From: Mumia xiangluensis
GTDB taxonomy: Bacteria > Actinomycetota > Actinomycetes > Propionibacteriales > Nocardioidaceae
Direction: 5' to 3'
Assembly (NCBI RefSeq): GCF_010994095.1
Contig: NZ_WJYO01000001.1
Location: 1,178,001-1,242,000, forward strand
DNA length: 64,000 nucleotides
The number at the start of each line of letters is the position of its first letter. Within the stretch, counting starts at the first letter, position 1. This document shows positions 49,729 to 58,927 of the stretch, one piece after another. A model generated the notes under the pieces. It saw nothing but the letters and a program-made list of their open reading frames with translations. It had not been told where the DNA came from and did not search any database. The position numbers and the translations under genes are program-made.

Positions 49729-50627
49729 GCGACGTTGATCAGCGCCGACGCGTCGACGGTCGGTTTGCGGAGATTGCCGTCGTGAAAGAACCACCGGTCG
49801 ACTTCTGCCGGCCCGTCTTCGCTCGCGTACTCCCAGTCGAAGATCCAGGTGTGTGATCCGTGCGACAGCATGTTGTGCGGCGCGAGGTCGCCGTGGACGA
49901 GGCCGACGGCGACACCGTCGGCCAACGCGCGATCGACTGCCCGGCGGAAGCTGTGGCCGTGGCTGTGGGTGACACGCATGAAGCCCTCCCACCAGCTGAG
50001 GTTGTCGACGTCGGAACGAGCGACGAACCGGACGGGGCCGCGATACGCCGTCACGGCGGCATCGGGATAGGCCGTCCGCTGCCGGCGAGAAGAGGCCTCA
50101 ACCGGCAGCGGCTCGAGGAGAAGGAGTGCGCTGTCCTTGTCGAGCAGATTGAGTCCGAGGCGCCGCGGGACGTGGAATTCCGGGGGGATGCGAGATGCCG
50201 CGAGCTCGGCCATCGCGGTTTCGTGCGCGAACGCTGCGCACGCTTCAGCACCGCGCCGGATCTTCCCGAAGGCGGTCGGTCTTTCGTCCCCGTCCAGGGC
50301 TATGAGGTAGAGCCTGCCCCGGCGATCCGGTGCGGGCCAGAAGAATGCCGTCCGGTCCAGCCGTGAACCGACTGGGGAGAGCAGTTCCGCGACACGGTGC
50401 CCTGAATCGCCCGGGAAGTCCGGCAGATCGTGAGTCGCCACCTTCTCGAACGGTGCTAGCCATGGGGGGAGCGCTGCGATGCCGCGAAGGAACGAACGAA
50501 CGAGCCTCCGACGGATCGTCGGCGTGAGATACGAGGCGACGGTTGCACGGCGCGTGGCGATGTCGACGTCTGCCGGTAGCGCGCAGATCGGTCTTTGTCC
50601 CAGTCGCACCACCTGGAACTGCGCCAC
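49614..50627 (-). CDS. Kinase-fold protein (aminoglycoside phosphotransferase-like) in the polysaccharide cluster
   Basis: This 337-residue protein has the catalytic loop GLVHGDLAPHN (His about residue 245) and the metal-binding IFDWEYA of the aminoglycoside/choline kinase fold. Upstream, LYLIALDGDERPTAFGKI resembles the ATP-lobe lysine strand. It therefore probably phosphorylates a small molecule or a sugar; I cannot tell which. GTG 50627 follows a GGGGGC stretch; longer versions would cross the promoter of the flippase gene. It runs against the cluster direction and overlaps the polymerase gene by 115 bp at its 3' end. Confidence 0.75.
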   Translation of the reverse strand: MAQFQVVRLGQRPICALPADVDIATRRATVASYLTPTIRRRLVRSFLRGIAALPPWLAPFEKVATHDLPDFPGDSGHRVAELLSPVGSRLDRTAFFWPAPDRRGRLYLIALDGDERPTAFGKIRRGAEACAAFAHETAMAELAASRIPPEFHVPRRLGLNLLDKDSALLLLEPLPVEASSRRQRTAYPDAAVTAYRGPVRFVARSDVDNLSWWEGFMRVTHSHGHSFRRAVDRALADGVAVGLVHGDLAPHNMLSHGSHTWIFDWEYASEDGPAEVDRWFFHDGNLRKPTVDASALINVAYLASCGNQTSLRTVSAWPSTPTRRWRAGDSGPEIRPR

Positions 50628-50672
50628 GTTCGGGCCCCCATTTGATTGAACGAACGATCGCCCGCTTGATGG

Positions 50673-50684
50673 TAGCCTCGCCGG
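50673..50684 (+). promoter_or_regulatory. -10 box of the flippase gene (leaderless)
   Basis: TAGCCT at 50673-50678 is 6 nt before GTG 50685, and no ribosome-binding site is present. The flippase thus has its own promoter, separate from the operon that begins at 38834. Confidence 0.6.
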
Positions 50685-51923
50685 GTGAGTCGGGCCTCCC
50701 GAACGAACCTCGTCGGTCCGCTGGTCGGGCGGCTCACCACGGCGGCAGTCGACCAATCCTTTGCCAGTCTGCGCAACTCGTTCCTGTTGCTCGCGGTCGC
50801 TGCATCCGCCGGCGTCGAGGTGTTCGGGGCCTTCGCCGTTGCATACACAGCCGTCTCCTTCGTCCTCGCAGTCGCACGCGCATACGTCGGGATCCCGCTC
50901 ACGATCGATCTACCCTTGGTAGGACAGGCCGGTTCGACGTCCTCCCTCACGGGTCACGCGATGTCACTGTCCCTAGCGGCGAGCGTGCCTGTGCTTGCGG
51001 TGCTTGCCCTCGCCGGTGCGATCGACTCCCAGCACGCCGGCATGCTGGTCGCGTTGGGACTCGTCGCGCCTGTCGTCCTCCTGCAGGACACCATCCGGTA
51101 CGTCGCGTCCGCGACGGGTCGACCCACCGCCGCCCTCGTCGCCGACGCTTGCTGGTTAGCCGCAGCGGTCGGTGTCCTCGCCCTCGGCGTCGCCGGGACG
51201 CAGTCGCCCGACGTGCTCGTCGCCCTGTGGGGCGCCGGGGGAGCCATCGCTCTCGTGGTCGGTTGGTGGGGAGTCGGGAGGCCGGTCCTGAGGATCGATG
51301 GCCTGCGCCGCGTTGTCGCTGAGGACCGTCGCCGCACACGGCTCGGAGCCGAGGGAGCCATCAGCGCATCGACGAGCCTGCTGACGGTAAACGGGATCGC
51401 GATCTTCGCGGGCGCCAGCGTGGTCGGGGAGGTCCGGGCGGCGACGACCCTTTTCGGACTCATGAGCGTCATGCTGGTGTTCCTCAGCTTCGGGCTGGGG
51501 CCCGAAATGGCGAAGATGCGGGTTGCGAGCCGTGTGACCGTGGCAGCCGCTGCGGCGGCGACCACGGCCGCCGTGGTGATCGTCTGGGGCCTCCTCGTCC
51601 TGTCCGACCCGTTCGGCGTCAGTAGTAGCCTCCTCGGTGCTTCGTGGGATGGTGCTAGGCCGCTGATTCCCTACCTGATCGCCGAAGGTGTCGGCCTCTG
51701 CCTCTGGGTCTCCTTCGGGACGATGCTCCGCGTGTCGGGGCGCACGTCCATCACGTTGCGCATCAGTGCTACCTACGCCGTGTGCTCTGTCGTATCGATC
51801 CTCGGCGTCGCGGCCGCGCTCGGGTCGTCGATTGCAATCGTGCGGACGATGTCGATCCTCGGCGTCGCGGTCGGGTGCGCGACAGTTGTGGCGGCGCGGC
51901 GCGCGCACCTCCCGCCGCAGTAA
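50685..51923 (+). CDS. Polysaccharide flippase-like membrane protein (Wzx/MATE-like)
   Basis: This 412-residue protein has about twelve hydrophobic helices with an N-terminus (RASRTNLVGPLVGRLTTAAVDQSFASLRNSFLLLAVA) of the kind seen in Wzx and MurJ-like transporters. It should flip the undecaprenyl-linked repeat unit to the outer face before polymerisation. GTG 50685 is the first codon of a predicted leaderless mRNA. It is convergent with the methyltransferase gene, with one base between the two stops. Confidence 0.82.
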   Translation: MSRASRTNLVGPLVGRLTTAAVDQSFASLRNSFLLLAVAASAGVEVFGAFAVAYTAVSFVLAVARAYVGIPLTIDLPLVGQAGSTSSLTGHAMSLSLAASVPVLAVLALAGAIDSQHAGMLVALGLVAPVVLLQDTIRYVASATGRPTAALVADACWLAAAVGVLALGVAGTQSPDVLVALWGAGGAIALVVGWWGVGRPVLRIDGLRRVVAEDRRRTRLGAEGAISASTSLLTVNGIAIFAGASVVGEVRAATTLFGLMSVMLVFLSFGLGPEMAKMRVASRVTVAAAAAATTAAVVIVWGLLVLSDPFGVSSSLLGASWDGARPLIPYLIAEGVGLCLWVSFGTMLRVSGRTSITLRISATYAVCSVVSILGVAAALGSSIAIVRTMSILGVAVGCATVVAARRAHLPPQ

Positions 51924-51924
51924 G

Positions 51925-52650
51925 TCACGCCAAACGAGCGACGTACATCTGGTTGCTCCCGAGGCGGGCGAGCTTCGATGTCGCGAACCAGTCCTCGGAC
52001 CGCTCGACCAGCCCGTGCGGCGCTGCGGCCGCGATACGGCCACCCCACAACCCGCAGCCTTCCACGCGTTCTGTGATGAGGCCAGCCTGCCGGCACATCT
52101 CCCTGATGGTGCGATCGCGGAGGAGAGTGACGGGCTCCTCGGTAGCGCGGAGGTGGTGGAGCGGGTAGAGGACCGCCCGGTGGCTCATGACGTTGCCGTG
52201 GTTGTTGAAGACCAGGATCGAGCGATCGTCGCGAAGGCGGCGCCTCAGAGCGGTGAGGGCGGCGGTCGCGAGCTCGCGGCGAGCGTTGAGGACGAAGCGG
52301 AACGCCGTGACGACGTCGTACTGCCGTTCGATGGCGGTGCCCGGCAATGTGATGTCGCGGATCGAGATCTCCGCTGTGGGGACGCGTGCCCGTGCGTGCG
52401 TAGCCATAGCGGCGGACGTGTCGATGCCGTAGGCCCGCCGTGCTCTCGGTGCGATGAGCTCAAGGACTCGACCGGTCCCTGTTGCGAAGTCGAGGTAGTC
52501 GCGCGGATGGTCCTGGCCGCTCCGTGCGAGGACGTCGAGCAGTTGGCGCCGCTCGACATCCCATAGCAGGGACGAGTAGGTTCCCGGCCCGTAGTGGTCG
52601 ACGTATCGCGCTACTGCTTCGTCCGTGGCGAAGTGGTTGACGTACCTCAT
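51925..52650 (-). CDS. Class I SAM-dependent methyltransferase
   Basis: This 241-residue protein has a Rossmann-like methyltransferase core: motif I DYLDFATGTGRVLELIA, the acidic strand AYGIDTSAAM, and YDVVTAFRFVLNARREL. It starts MRYVNHFATDEAVARYVDHYGPGTYSSLLW. It may modify a sugar of the polymer or the lipid carrier, judging only by position. GCGAGGACTG lies before ATG 52650. It is at the edge of the polysaccharide region and divergent from the helicase gene. Confidence 0.82.
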   Translation of the reverse strand: MRYVNHFATDEAVARYVDHYGPGTYSSLLWDVERRQLLDVLARSGQDHPRDYLDFATGTGRVLELIAPRARRAYGIDTSAAMATHARARVPTAEISIRDITLPGTAIERQYDVVTAFRFVLNARRELATAALTALRRRLRDDRSILVFNNHGNVMSHRAVLYPLHHLRATEEPVTLLRDRTIREMCRQAGLITERVEGCGLWGGRIAAAAPHGLVERSEDWFATSKLARLGSNQMYVARLA

Positions 52651-52802
52651 CAGTCCTCGCCGTCCCAGTGCGCTCGGCGTCTCATGCCATCAGCATCGCG
52701 GCGGCGCGCCCCTGACGCACCTCGGCGCTCTGCCTGCCGCGCTCAATATCACACCGTTACGATTCGTGGTCCACAGGGCCTGCCACTTAGACTTGACCAG
52801 TT

Positions 52803-54593
52803 ATGACTGATTCCGCGCCGAATGACGCGCACCCTACTTTTGCTGACCTCCTCTCCGACGAGCGACTGGTCCGCGCCCTTGCTGACGTCGGCTACGAATC
52901 GCCGTCCCCCATCCAGGCCGAGGCGATCCCCCCGCTCCTCGATGGCCACGACATCATCGGCATGGCGCAGACCGGCACCGGCAAGACCGCCGCCTTCGCG
53001 CTCCCGATTCTCTCTGGCATCGACGTGACGCGCCCGGAGACTCAGGCCCTCGTCCTCGCCCCTACCCGTGAGCTCGCGCTGCAGGTCGCCGAGGCGTTCG
53101 CCTCGTACGCGAAGCACCTGCCGGGCCTCAACGTGGTCCCCGTCTACGGTGGCGCCGGCTACACCGAGCAGCTTGCGGGTCTCCGCAAGGGTGCGCACGT
53201 GGTCGTCGGCACCCCGGGGCGTGTGATCGACCACCTCGAGCGCGGCCGGCTCGACCTCACGACCATCTCGAACCTCGTCCTCGACGAGGCTGACGAGATG
53301 CTCAAGATGGGGTTCGCGGACGACGTCGAGCGCATCCTGCGTGACACCCCGTCGACGAAGCAGGTCGCGCTGTTCTCGGCGACGATGCCGTCGACCATCC
53401 GCCGCCTGGCCAACCAGTACCTCACCGACCCCGTCGAGGTGAAGGTCCAGTCCCAGACGGTCACCGCCAAGAACGTCCGCCAGCGTTGGCTGCTGGTCCC
53501 GCACTTCCGCAAGCTCGACGCCCTCAGCCGCTTCCTCGAGGTCGAGCCCCACGAAGGCGTCATCGTCTTCGTCCGGACGAAGTCGGCCACCGAGGAGCTC
53601 GCCGAGCAGCTCCGCGTGCTCGGTCACACCGCCCAGGCGATCAACGGCGACCTCGTGCAGGCCCAACGTGAGCGCGCCGTCAACGCGCTCAAGAACGGCT
53701 CTCTCGACATCCTCGTCGCGACCGATGTCGCCGCGCGTGGCCTCGACGTCGACCGCGTCAGCCACGTCGTGAACTACGACATCCCGCATGACCCCGAGGC
53801 GTACGTCCACCGGATCGGCCGCACGGGCCGCGCAGGCCGCAGCGGTGACGCGATCCTGTTCGTCACGCCGCGCGAGCGCCGGCTCCTGAGCGTCATCGAG
53901 CGCACGACCGGGCAGCCGGTCACACCGATGGACATCCCGACCGCCGAGCAGGTCAACGCGCGCCGGGTGGAGCTGTTCGAGGAGGCGATCACGGACGCGC
54001 TCGCGAGCCGTGACGTCCACCTGTTCCGCGGCATGGTCGGCAAGTACGCGGAGGCGACCGGCGTCGATCCGCTCGACGTCGCGGCCGCCCTGGCCGTACG
54101 CGCGCACGACGGCCGGACGTTCCTTCTCGACGCCAAGGACGACATCCAGCTCTCCGAGCGCGACCGTCGTGACCGTGAACGCGGTGAGCGCGGTGACCGT
54201 CCCGAGCGGCCCCAGCGTCCCACCCCCGACGGCATGGCCGTCTACCGCCTCGCGGTCGGCAAGCGTCAGCGCGCCACCCCGAAGTCGATCATGGGCGCCC
54301 TTGCGAACGAGGGCGGCCTCGGCCGCTCCGACTTCGGCAACATCTCGATCCGGTTCGACCACTCGCTGGTCGAGCTGCCGGATCCGCTGCCGAACGGCGC
54401 CGAGAACGCGCTCAGCCGGACCCGGATCGGGGGCGAGCTGATCCACCTCGAGCGTGACCGCGGTCCGCGCGGCAGCGGGGGCAGTGGTGGACGCTCCGGT
54501 TCGAGCGGTCCTCGTCGCGGCGGCGGTCGTCCGTGGGACAACGCGGGCAAGGGCCCGGTACGGTCGGCCAGGGCACCGCGACGCAAGGGGTAG
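52803..54593 (+). CDS. DEAD-box ATP-dependent RNA helicase (DeaD/CsdA-like)
   Basis: This 596-residue RNA helicase has all core motifs: AQTGTGKTAAF, PTREL, GTPGR, VLDEADEM, SAT, VATDVAARGLDV and HRIGRTGRAGRSG. A C-terminal DbpA-like RNA-binding domain follows (MAVYRLAVGKRQRATPKSIMGALANEGGL) and the protein ends in a Gly/Arg/Ser-rich basic tail. It should act in ribosome assembly and mRNA turnover, especially in the cold. TAGACT is 9 nt before ATG 52803, so the leader would be at most a few bases. manA follows after 2 bp. Confidence 0.95.
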   Translation: MTDSAPNDAHPTFADLLSDERLVRALADVGYESPSPIQAEAIPPLLDGHDIIGMAQTGTGKTAAFALPILSGIDVTRPETQALVLAPTRELALQVAEAFASYAKHLPGLNVVPVYGGAGYTEQLAGLRKGAHVVVGTPGRVIDHLERGRLDLTTISNLVLDEADEMLKMGFADDVERILRDTPSTKQVALFSATMPSTIRRLANQYLTDPVEVKVQSQTVTAKNVRQRWLLVPHFRKLDALSRFLEVEPHEGVIVFVRTKSATEELAEQLRVLGHTAQAINGDLVQAQRERAVNALKNGSLDILVATDVAARGLDVDRVSHVVNYDIPHDPEAYVHRIGRTGRAGRSGDAILFVTPRERRLLSVIERTTGQPVTPMDIPTAEQVNARRVELFEEAITDALASRDVHLFRGMVGKYAEATGVDPLDVAAALAVRAHDGRTFLLDAKDDIQLSERDRRDRERGERGDRPERPQRPTPDGMAVYRLAVGKRQRATPKSIMGALANEGGLGRSDFGNISIRFDHSLVELPDPLPNGAENALSRTRIGGELIHLERDRGPRGSGGSGGRSGSSGPRRGGGRPWDNAGKGPVRSARAPRRKG

Positions 54594-54595
54594 GC

Positions 54596-55747
54596 ATGGA
54601 CGAGCTCGGGACGGTCGTACAGCACTACGACTGGGGCTCGACCACAGTTCTTCCGGCGATGCTCGGAGCACCGGCCGACGGGAGACCGTGGGCGGAGCTG
54701 TGGATGGGCACGCACCCCCTCGGTGAGTCGACCGTCGGTCTCGCCGACGGGTCGACCGTCCCGCTCAGTGAGGTCGTGGGGGAGCGCCTCCCGTACCTGC
54801 TCAAGATCCTGGCGATCGCCAAGCCGCTGTCGCTCCAGGTGCACCCCGAGGCCGTCATGGCTGAGCGTGGCTTCGTGCGCGAGAACGAGCGGGGTGTCTC
54901 GCTCGACGCCGCGCACCGCGTGTTCAAAGACCCGAACCACAAGCCGGAGATGGTCTACGCACTGACGCCGTTCGAGGGCCTGATCGCGTTCCGGCCGACG
55001 GCTGAGGTGTGGCACGTTCTCGAGGGTCTCGATTCGCCGCTGGCGCATCGGCTGAACGACGAGCTGCGCGCCGACCCGGGGTTCCCCGGTCTCGTGCGCA
55101 TGGTCGGCAGGTTGTTGTCCCCGTGGATGGGGCCGACGCGAGAGGAGCTCGACGGATTTGTCGCAGACTGCCGCGACAAGTACGAGTCCGGGGCTGACCG
55201 GCGACGGGCGTACGAGACGGTCTGCGAGCTCGCCCAGCACCACGGCAGTGATCCGGGCCTCGTCGTCGCTGCTCTCCTCAACCGGATCCGTCTCGACCCC
55301 GGCCAGGCCGCGTTCGTCGAGGTTGGCGTGCTGCACGCCTATCTGAGCGGGACGTGCGTCGAGGTGATGGCCGGGTCGGACAACGTCCTCCGCGCCGGCC
55401 TGACCTCCAAGCACGTCGAGCCTCAGGCTCTTGTGGACTGCGTCCGGATGGGCATGGCAGAGGCTCACGTCGTCACCCCGAAGGACGAAGGCGGCGTTCA
55501 GGTGTTCGCGCCTGGGGTGGAGGAGTTCGCGCTCGCCGCGGCGACAGTCGCCGACGGAGCTGAGGCGACACTGCCGGGTTCGGGGCCTCGGATCGTCCTC
55601 TGCGTCGACGGGACAGTCACCGTGTCCGCCGACCGAGGCTCCGTCGTCCTCACCCCAGGACGCTCGGCGTTCGTCGAGCACGACGACGGCATGGTCTCCG
55701 TGAAGGGCGCGGGCAAGGTCGTACAGGCCTACACACCAGCTTCGTAG
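54596..55747 (+). CDS. manA: Mannose-6-phosphate isomerase, class I
   Basis: This zinc enzyme interconverts mannose-6-phosphate and fructose-6-phosphate and so feeds GDP-mannose. It has 383 residues. Zinc ligands expected in LQVHP (Gln81, His83), HKPEMVYAL (Glu118) and VGVLHAYLSG are visible, as is GSDNVLRAGLTSKHV with the catalytic arginine. ATG 54596, 2 bp after the helicase stop, has AAGGGG upstream, so it is co-transcribed with the helicase gene. The link with that gene is not functional in any obvious way. Confidence 0.95.
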   Translation: MDELGTVVQHYDWGSTTVLPAMLGAPADGRPWAELWMGTHPLGESTVGLADGSTVPLSEVVGERLPYLLKILAIAKPLSLQVHPEAVMAERGFVRENERGVSLDAAHRVFKDPNHKPEMVYALTPFEGLIAFRPTAEVWHVLEGLDSPLAHRLNDELRADPGFPGLVRMVGRLLSPWMGPTREELDGFVADCRDKYESGADRRRAYETVCELAQHHGSDPGLVVAALLNRIRLDPGQAAFVEVGVLHAYLSGTCVEVMAGSDNVLRAGLTSKHVEPQALVDCVRMGMAEAHVVTPKDEGGVQVFAPGVEEFALAAATVADGAEATLPGSGPRIVLCVDGTVTVSADRGSVVLTPGRSAFVEHDDGMVSVKGAGKVVQAYTPAS

Positions 55748-55836
55748 GCAGATTGCATCCGCTCCGCGTTGAGCGGTTGCAAGCAACTCTGGTTAGTGTG
55801 ACGGCCAGAGCCCGCAGCCTTCGGCTTGGAGTCGCG

Positions 55837-56601
55837 ATGGCATCCAGCACTTCCGTGGTCCTTGAGAGTCTCGTCGACCTCTACCCTCACGCCCTGCGCC
55901 CGCGCCTGGCGGCGGACGTTCGCCGTCAGCGCTTCCAGGTCGACATGGTTCGTGCGCTTGCGCCGGGTGGCCGTCTGGTCGACATCGGGGGCGGCGTCGC
56001 CAGCTTCGCGGCGGCCTGTGCCGCGCTCGGGATGGACGCGACTGTCGTCGACGATTTCAGCGACCCGATCAACGCGCAGCACGGCGCCGACGCACTCAAG
56101 GCGCACCAGAGGTACGGTGTGTCGATCGTGGACCGCGATGTCATCGATGGCGGACTCGGGATGGCTCCCGGCTCCGTCGACGTCATCACGACCTTCGATT
56201 CGATGGAGCACTGGCACCACTCGCCCAAACGGCTGTTCGCGGAGGTTATGGCGGTGTTGCGGCCAGGGGGCTGGTTTCTCCTGGGGGTGCCGAACGCGGT
56301 CAATATCCGCAAGCGGCTGACGGTTCCGTTCGGCAAGGGAAAGTGGTCCCAGATGGTCGATTGGTACGAGCAGCCGGTGTTCCGCGGACACGTCCGCGAG
56401 CCGGACGTCGAAGACCTTCACTACATCGCGGACGACATGGCTCTCGAGAACCCCTCGGTCTTCGGCCGCAACTGGTTGGGCTACCGCAGCAAGAACGCCG
56501 TCGTGCGACGGCTAACTCCGCTCATCGACGGCGCGCTGCAGCACGCGCCCGGCCTCTGCTCGGACATCTACCTCCTCGGACAGAGGCCACACCGGGCGTA
56601 G
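55837..56601 (+). CDS. Class I SAM-dependent methyltransferase
   Basis: This 254-residue methyltransferase has motif I GRLVDIGGGVASFAAACAALG, the acidic VVDDFSD, and the post-motif VDVITTFDSMEHWHHSPKRLFAEVMAVLRPGGWFLLGVPN, which is the pattern of ubiE/COQ5-like Methyltransf_11/23 enzymes. ATG 55837 is preferred because TTGGAG lies just upstream and a TAGTGT box about 40 bp upstream would give a short leader; an in-frame ATG at 55753 exists. The substrate is unknown; a glycan or lipid in the polysaccharide pathway is possible. Confidence 0.83.
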   Translation: MASSTSVVLESLVDLYPHALRPRLAADVRRQRFQVDMVRALAPGGRLVDIGGGVASFAAACAALGMDATVVDDFSDPINAQHGADALKAHQRYGVSIVDRDVIDGGLGMAPGSVDVITTFDSMEHWHHSPKRLFAEVMAVLRPGGWFLLGVPNAVNIRKRLTVPFGKGKWSQMVDWYEQPVFRGHVREPDVEDLHYIADDMALENPSVFGRNWLGYRSKNAVVRRLTPLIDGALQHAPGLCSDIYLLGQRPHRA

Positions 56602-56614
56602 ATGGGTGCCCGTA

Positions 56615-56650
56615 CGAAGGCCCGGTCGGGAGTCCCCGGCCGGGCCTTCG
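56615..56650. terminator. Convergent terminator between the methyltransferase and cysN
   Basis: A 16-bp stem CGAAGGCCCGG... (56615-56630 with 56635-56650, one G-T pair) has a very short loop. It lies between the stops of the two convergent genes. It lacks a T-run. Confidence 0.75.
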
Positions 56651-56671
56651 TCGTACAGCGGTGGCTGCGCG

Positions 56672-57961
56672 TCAGCCGTTGATCATGCCCGCACCGACGG
56701 TGATGCCGGTGGCCTCGTCGATCAGGACGAACGACCCGGTCGTACGGTTCTTCTCGTACGGGTCGGTGAACAGCGGCGCTGTCGTGCGGAGCTTGACTCG
56801 CCCGATCTCGTTGAGGCCGAGCTCGCCGGTCTCCTGGTCGCGGTGCAGCGTGTTGATGTCCAGGCGGTACTGGATGTCCTTGACCAGGGCACGCGCGTTG
56901 CGGGTGGTGTGCTTGATCGCGAGCTTCTGGCGTGGGCGCAGCGGCTCGTTGGTCATCCAGCAGATCATCGCGTCGATGTCCTGCGTCGGGGTGGGCGCGT
57001 TCTGCGGTCGGCAGATCATGTCGCCCCGCGACACGTCGAGGTCGTCGGCGAGCCGGACCGTCACCGACATGGGCGGGAACGCTTCGGACACGGACTCGTC
57101 GAACAGGTCGATGGCCGCGATCGTCGTCTGGAACCCGCTCGGCAGGACCTGGACGGTGTCACCCGGCTTGAGGACGCCACCGGCGACCTGGCCGGCGTAG
57201 CCGCGGTAGTCGTGGAACTCGTCCGACTTCGGGCGCACGACGTACTGCACCGGGAAGCGCGTGTCGACGAGGTCGCGGTCCGAGGAGACGTGCACGTTCT
57301 CCAGGTGGTGGAGCAGGGAGGTGCCCTGGTACCACGGCATGTTCGTGCTGCGCTCGACCACGTTGTCGCCCTGGAGCGCCGAGATCGGGATGATCGTCAG
57401 GTCCGGGATGGTGAGCTTGGCAGCGAACGTGTCGAACTCGTCGCGGATCTTCTCGTAGATGGCCTGGTCGTAGTCGACGAGGTCCATCTTGTTGACCGCG
57501 AGCACCAGGTGAGGGACCCGCAGCAGCGAGAGGATCACGGCATGACGGCGGCTCTGCTCGGTGAGGCCCGTGCGGGCGTCGACGAGCACGAGACCCAGGT
57601 CCGCGGTCGAGGCGCCGGTGACCATGTTGCGCGTGTACTGAACGTGGCCCGGGGTGTCCGCAATGATGAACTTGCGGCGCGGCGTCGCGAAGTAGCGGTA
57701 GGCCACGTCGATCGTGATGCCCTGCTCACGCTCGGACCGGAGCCCGTCGGTGAGAAGTGCCAGGTCGGTGTAGTCGTAGCCCTTGTCCGCCGACGTGCGC
57801 TCGACGGCCTCGAGCTGGTCCTCGAAGATCGCCTTCGAGTCGAGCAGGAGGCGGCCGATCAGCGTGGACTTGCCGTCGTCGACGGAGCCCGCGGTCGCGA
57901 AGCGCAGGAGGTCCATGCGCGGCGTCTGCGTGTCGGTGGTCTCGGTGGCGGTCGCGGCCAT
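56672..57961 (-). CDS. cysN: Sulfate adenylyltransferase subunit 1 (GTPase), CysN
   Basis: This GTP-driven subunit of ATP sulfurylase has 429 residues and no fused APS kinase. The EF-Tu-like G motifs are present: GSVDDGKST (residues 25-33), the switch EREQGITIDVAYRYF, DTPGH and NKMDLVD; beta-barrel domains follow. With CysD it makes adenosine 5'-phosphosulfate from sulfate and ATP. Its ATG shares one base with the cysD stop. It is the last gene of the minus-strand sulfate operon. Confidence 0.96.
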   Translation of the reverse strand: MAATATETTDTQTPRMDLLRFATAGSVDDGKSTLIGRLLLDSKAIFEDQLEAVERTSADKGYDYTDLALLTDGLRSEREQGITIDVAYRYFATPRRKFIIADTPGHVQYTRNMVTGASTADLGLVLVDARTGLTEQSRRHAVILSLLRVPHLVLAVNKMDLVDYDQAIYEKIRDEFDTFAAKLTIPDLTIIPISALQGDNVVERSTNMPWYQGTSLLHHLENVHVSSDRDLVDTRFPVQYVVRPKSDEFHDYRGYAGQVAGGVLKPGDTVQVLPSGFQTTIAAIDLFDESVSEAFPPMSVTVRLADDLDVSRGDMICRPQNAPTPTQDIDAMICWMTNEPLRPRQKLAIKHTTRNARALVKDIQYRLDINTLHRDQETGELGLNEIGRVKLRTTAPLFTDPYEKNRTTGSFVLIDEATGITVGAGMING

Positions 57962-58872
57962 CAGAAGTAGCCTTCCTTCTTGCGGTCTTCCATGGCCGCC
58001 TCGCTGAACCTGTCGTCACCGCGGGTCGCGCCGCGCTCGGTGACGCGCGCGATCGCGATCTCGTCGATGATCTCGCCCGTGGTGGCCGCGGCGGAGTCGA
58101 CGCAGCCGGTCAGGGTCATGTCACCGACGGTGCGGAAGCGTACGAGGCGCTCCTCGACCGTCTCGCCCGACTTCAGCGTGAGGTGGTCGCCGGCGGACAG
58201 CAGCATGCCGTCGCGCTCGACGATCTCGCGCTTGTGGGCGAAGTAGATCGAGGGGATCTCGATCTTCTCGCGGTGGATGTAGTGCCAGATGTCGAGCTCG
58301 GTCCAGTTGGACAGCGGGAAGATCCGCATGTGCTCGCCACCGGAGATGCGGCCGTTGTAGAGGCTCCACAGCTCGGGTCGCTGCATCTTGGGGTCCCACT
58401 GGCCGAACTCGTCACGGTGGGAGTAGACACGCTCCTTGGCGCGAGCCTTCTCCTCGTCACGGCGCCCGCCGCCGAAGGCAGCGGTGAAGCCGTGCTCCTC
58501 GATCGCGTTGAGCAGCGTGCCGATCTGGAGGCGGTTGCGGCTCGTCTTGCCGTCGTCGACGACGATGCCGTCGGCGATCGCCTGGTCGACGGACGCGACG
58601 ATCATCCGAAGTCCGAGCCGTTCGACCCAGTTGTCCCGGGTCTGGAGGACCTCGGGGAAGTCGAAACCGGTGTCGACCTGCATCACAGGGAACGGGACGC
58701 GCGCCGGGTAGAAGGCCTTCTCGGCGAGCCGGAGCATCACGATCGAGTCCTTGCCGCCGGAGAACAGCAGCACCGGCTTCTCGAACTCGGCGGCCACCTC
58801 GCGGAAGATGTGGATGGACTCGGCCTCCAGCTGGTCGAGCTGGCTGAGCCGGTAGTCGTGCATGGGGGTCAC
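57961..58872 (-). CDS. cysD: Sulfate adenylyltransferase subunit 2, CysD
   Basis: This ATP pyrophosphatase subunit has the PP-loop SGGKDS (residues 38-43), AAFGGGRRDEEKARAKERVYS and NWTELDIWHYI, all typical of CysD. Starting at GTG 58872 gives 303 residues, the usual length; GGGAG precedes it. An ATG at 58926 would add 18 residues without similarity and overlaps a TAGGAT box (58925-58930) that may be a promoter internal to the operon. It works with CysN. Confidence 0.95.
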   Translation of the reverse strand: MTPMHDYRLSQLDQLEAESIHIFREVAAEFEKPVLLFSGGKDSIVMLRLAEKAFYPARVPFPVMQVDTGFDFPEVLQTRDNWVERLGLRMIVASVDQAIADGIVVDDGKTSRNRLQIGTLLNAIEEHGFTAAFGGGRRDEEKARAKERVYSHRDEFGQWDPKMQRPELWSLYNGRISGGEHMRIFPLSNWTELDIWHYIHREKIEIPSIYFAHKREIVERDGMLLSAGDHLTLKSGETVEERLVRFRTVGDMTLTGCVDSAAATTGEIIDEIAIARVTERGATRGDDRFSEAAMEDRKKEGYF

Positions 58873-58927
58873 CAGGGGTTCTCCCGTCGTTCCTGGGTTG
58901 TGCGGGTCTTTGGCGCGAACGTTCATC

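Noticed and set aside
52749-54671. 640-codon open frame on the minus strand opposite the helicase gene
   Set aside because: It is complementary to a helicase with all motifs intact; the translated sequence is low-complexity Arg/Asp/Val-rich and matches no family. Long antisense frames are normal in such GC-rich DNA.
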